From an uncultured Clostridia bacterium (GTDB taxonomy: Bacteria; Bacillota; Clostridia; Oscillospirales; CAG-272): a DNA stretch of 46,216 nucleotides. Positions 17,893-27,283 of the stretch are shown piece by piece (within the stretch, counting starts at the first letter, position 1; the number at the start of each line of letters is the position of its first letter). Where the stretch lies: positions 1-46,216 of the forward strand of contig CALWJT010000045.1 of the NCBI GenBank assembly GCA_944381075.1, given 5' to 3'. Below the pieces are notes generated by a model. That model saw nothing but the letters and a program-made list of their open reading frames with translations, did no database searches and was not told where the DNA came from. The position numbers and the translations under genes were made by a program.

Positions 17893-18634
17893 TTTTTTGC
17901 GCGGACTTTTGTTCGTCCGAAAATGTATCCTTTGCGGCGAGGTGCTGACAGACGGGACGGTATTCTGCGGAAAATGCCGTCTGGAGTATGAAAAGCTGGG
18001 GAGGCTCCCATGCCGGCTCTGCGGGAAAAAGCAGACGCTGTGCCGCTGCATACCGGAGAGCTGCCGGGGCGTGGTATCCTCTGCCGTCCATCTTTTTGAA
18101 TACGACGAGGATATCTCCCGACGGGTGGTTTCCCTGTTCAAGACGAAGAATCTGCGTGTGCTTCAGGATTTTCTCATAAAAGAGCTTGCGGCGGCGCTTT
18201 CGGACGCGGTCGGGGACGAGCTTTCCCATTATTCCGTGACATTTGCCCCGCGCTCGGCGAAAAATATTCGGGTGTACGGGTTTGATCAGGCAAGGATCCT
18301 TTGCGAGGGACTTTCCGACGCCTTGCATATTCCCATGACGGAGCCTTTTCGTCATGCGCGCCGGTTTGGAGAACAGAAGCTGCTGGATTCGGAAAAACGT
18401 GCAGAAAATGCGGAGAAAAGCTATGCGCTCCGGCGCCGGTGGACACGCGAATCAGAACGGCTGATCCTGGTGGATGACGTCGTGACCACGGGAAACACCG
18501 CTGCAAGGCTCGCCCGCCTTGCGAGGGAGGCGGGATATTCTGAGATCCTTCTTGCGACAGCCGCACGGACCCCCTATCGAAAGAACGAACAAAAAAGTGA
18601 GGATGAAGAATGCCGCTTGCTAAAAAAAGTCTGA
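17885..18634 (+). CDS. comF: ComF family phosphoribosyltransferase-like protein
   Basis: ComF proteins are linked to DNA uptake and recombination in competent bacteria. The gene begins within the last bases of recD2 (ATG 17885, 8-base overlap, translationally coupled; no strong Shine-Dalgarno). It has 249 residues. A zinc-ribbon-like set of cysteines opens the protein (CILCGE, FCGKC, CRLCGKKQTLCRC), followed by the PRPP-binding motif LILVDDVVTTGNTA at about residue 200. The neighbouring recD2 helicase fits a DNA-processing theme. Competence itself cannot be inferred from one gene. Confidence 0.92.
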   Translation: MTNFLRGLLFVRKCILCGEVLTDGTVFCGKCRLEYEKLGRLPCRLCGKKQTLCRCIPESCRGVVSSAVHLFEYDEDISRRVVSLFKTKNLRVLQDFLIKELAAALSDAVGDELSHYSVTFAPRSAKNIRVYGFDQARILCEGLSDALHIPMTEPFRHARRFGEQKLLDSEKRAENAEKSYALRRRWTRESERLILVDDVVTTGNTAARLARLAREAGYSEILLATAARTPYRKNEQKSEDEECRLLKKV

Positions 18635-19428
18635 AAAACCGGCTGATGAATTATAAATATTATTATACCTATGGGCTTTTTGACGTCATGCGAAAACGGG
18701 AAAAGTCCCTGCTTTCTGCCTTTTCTCCGGAGACGCTGCATACGGTCGCGGACTGCGATGCCGAACGGTGTGACTGCCTGATTTTGGTAAGTGAGGCCCA
18801 TCCCGTGACGCAGGATAAGGAGGCGGGACTGGTTCTTGTCGATGAGAAAAATTTTGCAGCAGAGGAGATGGCAGAGCCGCTGCGCGTGCTGATTTCCGCC
18901 TGCGAGGAGACGTGCGCAGAGAAGATCCTGTTTACGAGCATATACAGGACGCTTGCCTTTCAGTCCTCGATTTATGGGGTCAATCCATTTGCCGCAAGGC
19001 CGGGAGAGAGCGAGCATCATTCCGGACTTGCGGCGGACATCAAGGTGGACGGCTATGCCCAGCGGCGCTTCATCATGTCCGGTACGGGGAAATGGATGGC
19101 GAAAAACGCACACCGCTACGGATTTATCATTCGATATCCGCTATGGGCAGAGAAGCGGACCGGCGTTGATTATGAGCCGTGGCATTTGCGTTATGTCGGG
19201 ATCCCTCATGCGGAGCTGATTTACCGCCAGAAGATCACGCTTGAGGAGTATTTGGAGACGCTGGAGCCGGGACGCTTTTACCGCTTCGGCGGCTGGGTAA
19301 TTTCCCGTCAGACGGGAAATCGGCTTGCCATGCCGCAGAATGCGCAGAGCATCCGCTATTCGGCGGATACCCGCGGCGGCTGGATCGTCTGGGGAAAGGA
19401 GCGGCCGTCATGCAGCACGTTATCGTAG
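18610..19428 (+). CDS. VanY-type D-alanyl-D-alanine carboxypeptidase (M15B)
   Basis: A zinc peptidase domain of the M15B family. The metal-binding motifs SEHHSGLAADIKVD (about residues 136-149) and EPWHLRYVG (about 194-202) are both present, so it should be active on D-Ala-D-Ala or similar wall peptides. It has 272 residues. I see no clear signal peptide or transmembrane segment at the N-terminus (MPLAKKSLKNRL...), which is odd for a wall enzyme. The upstream gene overlaps its start by 25 bases, and its end overlaps grpB by 19 bases, which indicates one transcript. Confidence 0.88.
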   Translation: MPLAKKSLKNRLMNYKYYYTYGLFDVMRKREKSLLSAFSPETLHTVADCDAERCDCLILVSEAHPVTQDKEAGLVLVDEKNFAAEEMAEPLRVLISACEETCAEKILFTSIYRTLAFQSSIYGVNPFAARPGESEHHSGLAADIKVDGYAQRRFIMSGTGKWMAKNAHRYGFIIRYPLWAEKRTGVDYEPWHLRYVGIPHAELIYRQKITLEEYLETLEPGRFYRFGGWVISRQTGNRLAMPQNAQSIRYSADTRGGWIVWGKERPSCSTLS

Positions 19429-19937
19429 TGCCGTATTCTCCCGAATGGCCCGCCCTGTATGAGGCGGCGCGTGCGGAGCTTTCCGCCGTGCTTGGCGGAG
19501 AGCTTACGGCCATTTACCATATCGGCAGTACGGCGGTGCCGGGACTTGCAGCAAAGCCCGTTATCGATATCATGCCCGTTGTCCGCCGTATCGGCGCCGC
19601 GGATGAGGTGCGGGCCGCTCTGGAAGCGCTCGGCTATGAATATATGGGAGAGTTCGGAATCCCGGGACGGCGGTATTTGAGGCGCGGCGGGACAGAACGC
19701 ACCCATCAGGTGCATATTTTCGGAGAAGAGAGCGAGCGGGATATCCGCCGTCATCTGGCGGTCCGGGACTATCTTCGCGCGCATCCCGACGCGGCGCATG
19801 CTTACGGGGAGCTGAAAGGGGCGCTTGCCCGCCGGTTTCCTTACGACATCGACGGATACTGCGACGGTAAGGATGCTTTTGTAAAGGAGCTGGAGAAAAA
19901 GGCGCTTCTCTGGTACAGCAGCTCCTCCGTCCGGTAG
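19410..19937 (+). CDS. GrpB/UPF0157 family nucleotidyltransferase-fold protein
   Basis: A 175-residue GrpB-like protein. The family signature is clear: VPYSPEWPALYEAARAEL, then HIGSTAVPGLAAKPVIDIMP, then VHIFGEES. The fold is related to nucleotidyltransferases, but the substrate is unknown. The ATG at 19410 has AAAGGAG upstream and overlaps the end of the peptidase gene. It is the last gene of the metK-to-grpB run and stops with TAG. Confidence 0.9.
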   Translation: MQHVIVVPYSPEWPALYEAARAELSAVLGGELTAIYHIGSTAVPGLAAKPVIDIMPVVRRIGAADEVRAALEALGYEYMGEFGIPGRRYLRRGGTERTHQVHIFGEESERDIRRHLAVRDYLRAHPDAAHAYGELKGALARRFPYDIDGYCDGKDAFVKELEKKALLWYSSSSVR

Positions 19938-19975
19938 AAAAGGCAGAAAAGGACGGGCGGGGGAGCCCCGTTGGG

Positions 19976-20012
19976 AAAAAAGAGCCGCACGCCTGTGCGG
20001 ACGCGCGGCTCT
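19976..20012 (-). terminator. Inverted repeat with minus-strand T-run
   Basis: AGAGCCGC / GCGGCTCT with an inner CCGCAC/GTGCGG stem. The A6 tract at 19976-19981 reads as a T-run on the minus strand, so it would terminate leftward transcription. No leftward gene is evident to its right before groEL. Confidence 0.55.
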
Positions 20013-20053
20013 CACTGCGCCGCACGTCAAGGCTTCGGATGTTTGTTATCGAG

Positions 20054-20098
20054 AAAAAAGCCGCTTCTTCCTTGTTGAAAGGAAGAAGCGGCTTTTTT
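20054..20098. terminator. Bidirectional terminator between grpB and groEL
   Basis: GCCGCTTCTTCCTT / AAGGAAGAAGCGGC, perfect pairing around a GTTGA loop, with A6 on the left and T6 on the right. It would end transcripts from both directions. Confidence 0.88.
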
Positions 20099-20506
20099 CT
20101 GCGTAGGAGAGAGCGGCTGGTCCGATCATGACCGTACGCATGGCGGCGCCGTACTGCATCTGATGTCTGCTTTGATACTTCACCGCCTGCATCTTCCCTT
20201 GTATGAACCGCTGTACTTCTCGCTGTCCAAGACAATGGAACGACCCGGTGAGAAGAGAGGGCGGGGAGCCGATGCTTCTAACCGGCTTTGGAGTTATGGC
20301 GTCTCTGTTCCGATGGTATCGGCCGCGTGATTCTCTGCCTTGTTCCCTCGCGCTTTCTTTGGAAAGTTCCTGCGGGGAGGCAGGCTTGTCCGAGCGTCCT
20401 CTGTATTTTGAAGATAGAATCGGAAGGTCATCCGCGTGAAGGATGGCGATGGGAGAGAGGCGGCATACGGGGATACGCTGCGGCGGGGAACCGCTGCATG
20501 AAAAAA
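20099..20506. other. Gene-free stretch between convergent units
   Basis: About 400 bases of normal GC with no ORF having a convincing start, ribosome-binding site or family match on either strand, and no tRNA or known ncRNA core that I can recognise. Long open frames here are out-of-frame extensions of groEL or run through terminators. Confidence 0.5.
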
Positions 20507-20545
20507 CGAAAAAACTGTACCGGATTTTATCCGGTACGGTTTTTG
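20507..20545. terminator. groEL terminator
   Basis: GTACCGGAT / ATCCGGTAC with a T3 loop. It is flanked by A-rich sequence on the left (T-run on the minus strand) and GGTTTTTGG on the right. It lies 12 bases beyond the groEL stop. Confidence 0.85.
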
Positions 20546-20556
20546 GTTTTGGAAAA

Positions 20557-22498
<1,942 letters not shown>

Positions 22499-22547
22499 GA
22501 TGCAATTCCTCCATTTTGATTTATATCATAAATTGGTTAGCGATTTG

Positions 22548-22574
22548 TTGGCACTCATATGGTCTGAGTGCTAA
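22548..22574 (-). promoter_or_regulatory. CIRCE operator (HrcA site)
   Basis: On the plus strand it reads TTGGCACTC-N9-GAGTGCTAA, one base off the perfect TTAGCACTC-N9-GAGTGCTAA inverted repeat. It lies between the groE promoter and groES, the standard position for HrcA repression. Confidence 0.95.
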
Positions 22575-22585
22575 TTGCTACGCAT

Positions 22586-22614
22586 ATTCTAATACGTCTG
22601 CGCAAAAAAATCAA
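22586..22614 (-). promoter_or_regulatory. SigA-type promoter of groESL
   Basis: On the minus strand, TTGATT (22614-22609), a 17-base spacer and TAGAAT (22591-22586). Transcription would start just before the CIRCE element. Confidence 0.85.
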
Positions 22615-22915
22615 GTCTTTTTTGAAAAAAATTTTAATTTTAACATTAAATTCATATTTTCAAATCGCAGAGTGCTAAATGGATACGCACGGAGCGGGAC
22701 ATGATCCCGAAGGCCGAGGCGTGAGGCTGGGTTTATGCGCATAGGGAAGCGGCAGCGGGGTCCCTTTCCTCTGCGGGCTTTATCCGTTTTGGAGAAACGG
22801 CCGGTCCTGCCGCACCGGGAAAGTGGGGAGCGGGAGGCGGTTTATATCGAAAAAAGCGGGAAGCGGGGAATCCGGAAAGATTCGCTGCTTCCTCTCATAT
22901 ATATTAGGAAAGAAA
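22615..22915. other. Intergenic region between groES and the symporter
   Basis: AT-rich at the left, then GC-rich. A lone GAGTGCTAA half-site of CIRCE type occurs near 22669. I see no gene; the open frame in this stretch is an upstream extension of the symporter frame without a ribosome-binding site. Confidence 0.5.
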
Positions 22916-24316
22916 ATGTCTCGAAATGAGGTGCATGCTTTGTCTTTCCTAAAAAGTATCGGGGATGCGGGCGTCGGCATCCTTCTGCCGCTGATTCTCA
23001 TTGCCTGCGGAATCTATTTTACGGGCTACCTCGGCGGATTTTATCTTCTCCATCCCATCAAAACGCTGAAGCTGATGGTCTCCCGCGAGGGCGCGGGGAA
23101 AACCTCGCCGCTGCGCGCGCTGTCCGTCTCGCTTGCGGGGACGCTCGGCGTCGGCAACATCGTCGGCGTTGCAGTCGCCATCGTCATGGGAGGCGCCGGG
23201 GCTCTTTTCTGGATGTGGATTTCCGCCTTTCTTTCCATGATACTCAAATATGCGGAGATTGTGCTTGCCATGCGGTATCGGATCCAGAATGGCGCGGAGC
23301 CGGCAGGCGGTCCGATGTATTATATGAAAAACGGGATCGGCGGAAAAACGGGCGGGATCCTTGCGGCGGTCTTCGCGGCTCTGGGCCTTCTTTCCTCTTT
23401 TACCATGGGGAATATCGTACAGATGAATGCGGCTGCCGATGCGGCATTTTCTACCTTTCACATCTCTAAACCGTTTTTCGGGATCGTCGTTGCCGCCTTC
23501 TGCGCTTTCGTTATTTTCAGCGGCTTTCGCGGGATATCCCGTGTGACATCCATCGCGATACCCGCCGTAAGCGCGCTTTACCTGTTCTTATGCGTGCGTG
23601 CGGTCCTGATCGACGCGGCGGGCATCCCGCAGGTTATGGGCGAGATCCTGCGGGGCGCATTTTCCGTTTCCGCTGCCGGCGGCGGAATCTTCGGGTTCCT
23701 GCTTTCCGGCGCCCTGCGGCATGGGGTTGCCAAGGGCTCCTTTACGCATGAGGCGGGCTGCGGCACAGCGCCGATGGCACATGTGAATTCCGACACGAAA
23801 ATCCCAGCCAAGCAGGGCCTGCTGGGGATTTTCGAGGTTTTTTTCGATACGATCGTCATGTGTACCTTGACAGGACTTGTCATCCTTCTTGCCTGCGACG
23901 GGGAATTCATCACGGACAACGGCATGCTGCTTGTCATTTATGCCTTTTCCAAGTATTATGGGAAAAAGGCGGCATATCTTATCAGCGCTTCCATCCTGCT
24001 GTTTGCCTTTGCGACGGTCCTATGCTGGGCATATTATGGAAAGACCTGCCTTTCCTATTTTATAAAAACGAAACGGGCGGAAACCATCTATCTTGCCGCG
24101 TACTGCGCGACCACGGCCGCCGGCGCGCTTATGAGTCAGGGGCTTGTCTGGGCGTTTTCGGACATTTCCGTGGCGGTCATGACCATTTTGAATCTTACTG
24201 CCGTTTTGTGGCTGAGAAAGGAGGTCCGTGCCGAAACCGAGTCCGCAGGGCTTTGCCTGCCGCGGCAGAGGCGAAAGCGGGAGGCAGGGTCCCGCATGAC
24301 CTCTTCCGCCCGCTGA
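22916..24316 (+). CDS. Sodium:alanine (AGCS family) symporter
   Basis: A secondary transporter of the alanine or glycine:cation symporter family, with about ten or more hydrophobic segments across 466 residues. Family motifs visible are GTLGVGNIVGVAVAI, GGPMYYMKNGIGG, FTHEAGCGTAPMAHVNS and FEVFFDTIVMCTLTGLVIL. The start is at ATG 22916 with AGGAAAG upstream; longer in-frame extensions lack a ribosome-binding site. The usual EAGLGSAP motif reads EAGCGTAP here. Alanine or glycine uptake is inferred from family. It is probably a single-gene transcript. Confidence 0.9.
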   Translation: MSRNEVHALSFLKSIGDAGVGILLPLILIACGIYFTGYLGGFYLLHPIKTLKLMVSREGAGKTSPLRALSVSLAGTLGVGNIVGVAVAIVMGGAGALFWMWISAFLSMILKYAEIVLAMRYRIQNGAEPAGGPMYYMKNGIGGKTGGILAAVFAALGLLSSFTMGNIVQMNAAADAAFSTFHISKPFFGIVVAAFCAFVIFSGFRGISRVTSIAIPAVSALYLFLCVRAVLIDAAGIPQVMGEILRGAFSVSAAGGGIFGFLLSGALRHGVAKGSFTHEAGCGTAPMAHVNSDTKIPAKQGLLGIFEVFFDTIVMCTLTGLVILLACDGEFITDNGMLLVIYAFSKYYGKKAAYLISASILLFAFATVLCWAYYGKTCLSYFIKTKRAETIYLAAYCATTAAGALMSQGLVWAFSDISVAVMTILNLTAVLWLRKEVRAETESAGLCLPRQRRKREAGSRMTSSAR

Positions 24317-24500
24317 GGCGCGGCTTGCAGGAATGCTTTTATGCGCGGACGCCGCCTCGTTTTTCCTGCGGAAATTGCAGTGATTTCCTGAGCTGGAAAA
24401 TGATTTGCAGGCGATCTTTTTTCGATTGGATAACCTGAACAATCAAGCTCGCATAAATTCGACAAAATAGACAAACTTGCGGAGTAAATGCCGAATTGGA

Positions 24501-24529
24501 TTGACTTTTTTTACGAACCGCGCTATAAT
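24501..24529 (+). promoter_or_regulatory. SigA-type promoter of the M6 protease operon
   Basis: TTGACT at 24501-24506, a 17-base spacer and TATAAT at 24524-24529. The leader of about 105 bases to the next start contains a small GCCC...GGGC hairpin. Confidence 0.87.
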
Positions 24530-24641
24530 ATTTCATGTATAGGATAGAAAAACTGCCGGTTTAAAATTGACTTTTTGGGGCTTTGCCCATATCGGGCGGC
24601 GTTTGCGGCACGGAAAGTTTTGGGATAAAGGAGAGAAGCTT

Positions 24642-24740
24642 GTGTCTGGTCAGATCAAAAAACGGTTGGTAAGGATTCTCTGCGGCGTGCTCGCTTTGCT
24701 GCTGGTGCTGGGCTGCCTTTCGGCGCTTGTATACTTTTGA
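24642..24740 (+). CDS. Short membrane peptide ahead of M6 proteases
   Basis: A 32-residue ORF that starts with GTG behind a good AAAGGAGAG ribosome-binding site. It has a basic N-terminus (MSGQIKKRLVRIL) followed by one hydrophobic helix (CGVLALLLVLGCLSALVYF) and then stops. It is the first translated element after a consensus promoter and precedes the two secreted proteases. I recognise no family. It could be a small membrane protein or a leader peptide; the ribosome-binding site and position are the only support. Confidence 0.55.
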   Translation: MSGQIKKRLVRILCGVLALLLVLGCLSALVYF

Positions 24741-24824
24741 GCATTTTCGGCGTTTTTTGGAGAATCCGGCGCGCCGCGCCGGTATATCCTTGGGAGTTTG
24801 CTTGTGGGATAAGGGAGTGAGTAG

Positions 24825-27263
24825 ATGAGAATGAAAAAGCTGTCAGCGCTGCTGCTTGCCGTCGTGTTCCTTGTTTGCCTTGTTCCGGCCGCTGTTCAGG
24901 CGGAGGACGGATGGGTCCTGGAGGAACTGGAAAAGGAGGACGCCAGTCTCGGGCCGATCCCGCTTCTGGTGATCAAAATCAATTACGATGCGGACGGCGA
25001 TGGAAAGGATGCGTACATAGAGGGCGTCGATGCGGCGACCGTCAGGGAAACGGGCGAGCAGTGGACGCATACCACGGATTCCTATTGGAGTGAGCTTTGC
25101 TTCTCCGATGATGGAAAAACGCTGAAAAATTATTACAAGACGGTTTCAAACGGAAGCTTTTATTTTTATCCTGCGGAAGAGACCTACGAAAATGCCAAGG
25201 CCGGAGGAGAGGAAAACGATGGTGTTGTGACCGTGACCATCCCGTATGCACATCCGAACAGCACGACGGGCACTGTCGACACGGAGGATCATCTTTCGAG
25301 GATCGCCTCTCTGAAGGCGGCCGATGAATATGTGGATTTTGCAAGCTATGACAAGAATGGCGACGGTTATATCGATTACACCGAGCTTGCGATCCTGTTT
25401 GTATGCGGCGGCTATGAATATTCTTCCACCTATAACGGGAGCACGCGGGACCAGTTTTCCGTGCATGCGCACTATACCATAGGCTCCGGCTGCGAGCTCG
25501 ATGGCGTGATGGTGCAGCAGAGCGGACACTCAGGCTTTGTAAGGGTCGGCGAATACGGAAGCGCGGAAGAGGGACTTTCTCTTGGCACGATCGCGCACGA
25601 GCTTGGACATTTTCTCGGCGCCTATGATTTGTATGATACCAATCACAACGGCGACAACCGGGAATGGAACTATGCCAGCGACATGTCGCTGATGTCCAGT
25701 GGCAGCCACAACAGCTATTCGGGCGAGAGGAGCGGAACGAGCCCGGCCTATATGGACCCTTACCATTCGATCATGCTTGGCTTTGTGGAGGCGCAGACGG
25801 CGCTTGACGGCACCTATACGTTGTATTCGAGGCAGAGCGAAGAAGACGACTACAACATTCTGAAGATCAATACGCCGAATCCGGGCGAGTACTACCTGAT
25901 CGAGAACCGCAACGGCGGGACAGAAAGCGAAATGTTCGACGCCATATCGAGCGGCGCACGCGGGATCGTGATCTGGCATATCGACGAATCGGCGATCGCG
26001 GATGGCTATATCAACAACGAGGGAAGCGGACATGATCCCGGCATCGCTGTGATGGGCACGACCAGCTTCTTTGTGCCTTACGGCTTTTTCTACAATGAAA
26101 ATGCCGCAGAAAGCTTTTATCATTTTGACAGCAGTATCTATAAATTCCCTGTCAGCGGAACGGCTTATACAAGCCTTACGGAAGAGCAGGCGTCGGAATT
26201 CCATTTGGAGATCGAGATTTTGTCGGAGCGTTCCGACGAAATGCAGGTGAAGATCACCGGCGCGTGGGCGCATACCCCATCACTGAGCGTGCTTTCCTCA
26301 GGGAAAACCACCTCCTCGCTTACGTTTGACGCGGTCATCGGCGATTTGAACGGCGGCAACGTGACCTCCTGCGGCTTTATCTTCTCCGAAAAGGAGGATT
26401 ATACGACCGATCCGAATGCCATTGTGATCGAGGCAAAGCCGGACGCGGCGGGAAACTTCAGCTATACCTTTGAAAACCTTGACAGCAACACCAAATATTA
26501 TTGTACGGCGTTTGCCGAGGGCAGCAACGGACGGACGGAAAAGCGCGCGCAGGGCTTGACGGAGATGCTTCCGACGGACCGCGATTATTACATCGCGCAT
26601 CTCTATATGAGGAAAAATGAGTCGGACACCTCTTATGACGTCAGACTGGAGCCTGGCGATACCATTCCGGATGCCATTACCAAATCCATGAAAAAGACGG
26701 GTTATGTATTCGGCGGCTGGTATCTGGACGAGGAATGCACACAGCGCTTTGATCTGAATTCCACGCAGACGGAGAATATCGATATCAATTTGTACGCAAA
26801 ATGGATTGAGGAGGATCTTGCGGTAGAACTGCGGATCCACGACGCTACCTCGCGCTATGGAATGACCTTTGCGACCGAGGTCGGCGGGACCTTTGCCGTT
26901 CCGGATATTGCGGACAGACCGGGGTACGTGTTCGACGGCTGGTATGCGGACGAGGCGCTTACCGTCAAATTCGATTTCGACACGGTGGCAGAGAATACGG
27001 ACGGCGTTGATATTTGGGCAAAGTGGGTGGTAGATGAGTCCGTCCCGCCGGAAACGACGGCGGAAACAGAGCCGCCGGAGACGACGGAGACAGAGCCGGA
27101 AGCCTCTGATACGACGTCCGGCGAGACGACGGCGTCGTCTGCCGAAACTCCTGCGGAAAACGTAGGGAACGGCGTTTGGTGGATCATAATTGCAGCGGTG
27201 ATCATCGTAGCTGCTGTTGTGGTAATATATGTTCTTTTGAAGAAAAAGCAAAAAAATTCATGA
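24825..27263 (+). CDS. Secreted M6-family metalloprotease with InlB-type repeats
   Basis: An exported 812-residue protein. It has a signal peptide (residues 1-26, ending VQAED), a M6-like catalytic domain with the zinc motif HELGHFLGAYD at about 258-268, and an EF-hand-like calcium loop (DKNGDGYIDYTEL, about 176-188). Two Listeria-Bacteroides/InlB B-type repeats follow (GYVFGGWYLDEECTQRFDL; GYVFDGWYADEALTVKFDF), then a Thr/Glu-rich linker and a C-terminal transmembrane helix with a KKKQK tail. No LPxTG is present, so it is probably held by that helix. The family includes immune inhibitor A-like proteases. The substrate is unknown. It is paralogous to the next gene. Confidence 0.88.
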   Translation: MRMKKLSALLLAVVFLVCLVPAAVQAEDGWVLEELEKEDASLGPIPLLVIKINYDADGDGKDAYIEGVDAATVRETGEQWTHTTDSYWSELCFSDDGKTLKNYYKTVSNGSFYFYPAEETYENAKAGGEENDGVVTVTIPYAHPNSTTGTVDTEDHLSRIASLKAADEYVDFASYDKNGDGYIDYTELAILFVCGGYEYSSTYNGSTRDQFSVHAHYTIGSGCELDGVMVQQSGHSGFVRVGEYGSAEEGLSLGTIAHELGHFLGAYDLYDTNHNGDNREWNYASDMSLMSSGSHNSYSGERSGTSPAYMDPYHSIMLGFVEAQTALDGTYTLYSRQSEEDDYNILKINTPNPGEYYLIENRNGGTESEMFDAISSGARGIVIWHIDESAIADGYINNEGSGHDPGIAVMGTTSFFVPYGFFYNENAAESFYHFDSSIYKFPVSGTAYTSLTEEQASEFHLEIEILSERSDEMQVKITGAWAHTPSLSVLSSGKTTSSLTFDAVIGDLNGGNVTSCGFIFSEKEDYTTDPNAIVIEAKPDAAGNFSYTFENLDSNTKYYCTAFAEGSNGRTEKRAQGLTEMLPTDRDYYIAHLYMRKNESDTSYDVRLEPGDTIPDAITKSMKKTGYVFGGWYLDEECTQRFDLNSTQTENIDINLYAKWIEEDLAVELRIHDATSRYGMTFATEVGGTFAVPDIADRPGYVFDGWYADEALTVKFDFDTVAENTDGVDIWAKWVVDESVPPETTAETEPPETTETEPEASDTTSGETTASSAETPAENVGNGVWWIIIAAVIIVAAVVVIYVLLKKKQKNS

Positions 27264-27283
27264 ATGGAGAATAGGAGAGAACT

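Noticed and set aside
20046-20250. Small minus-strand ORF ending in the shared terminator
   Set aside because: Its end lies inside the terminator stem and its product resembles no family.
22669-22677. Second CIRCE element upstream of the groE promoter
   Set aside because: Only one half (GAGTGCTAA) is present, and the base positions expected for the other half do not match.
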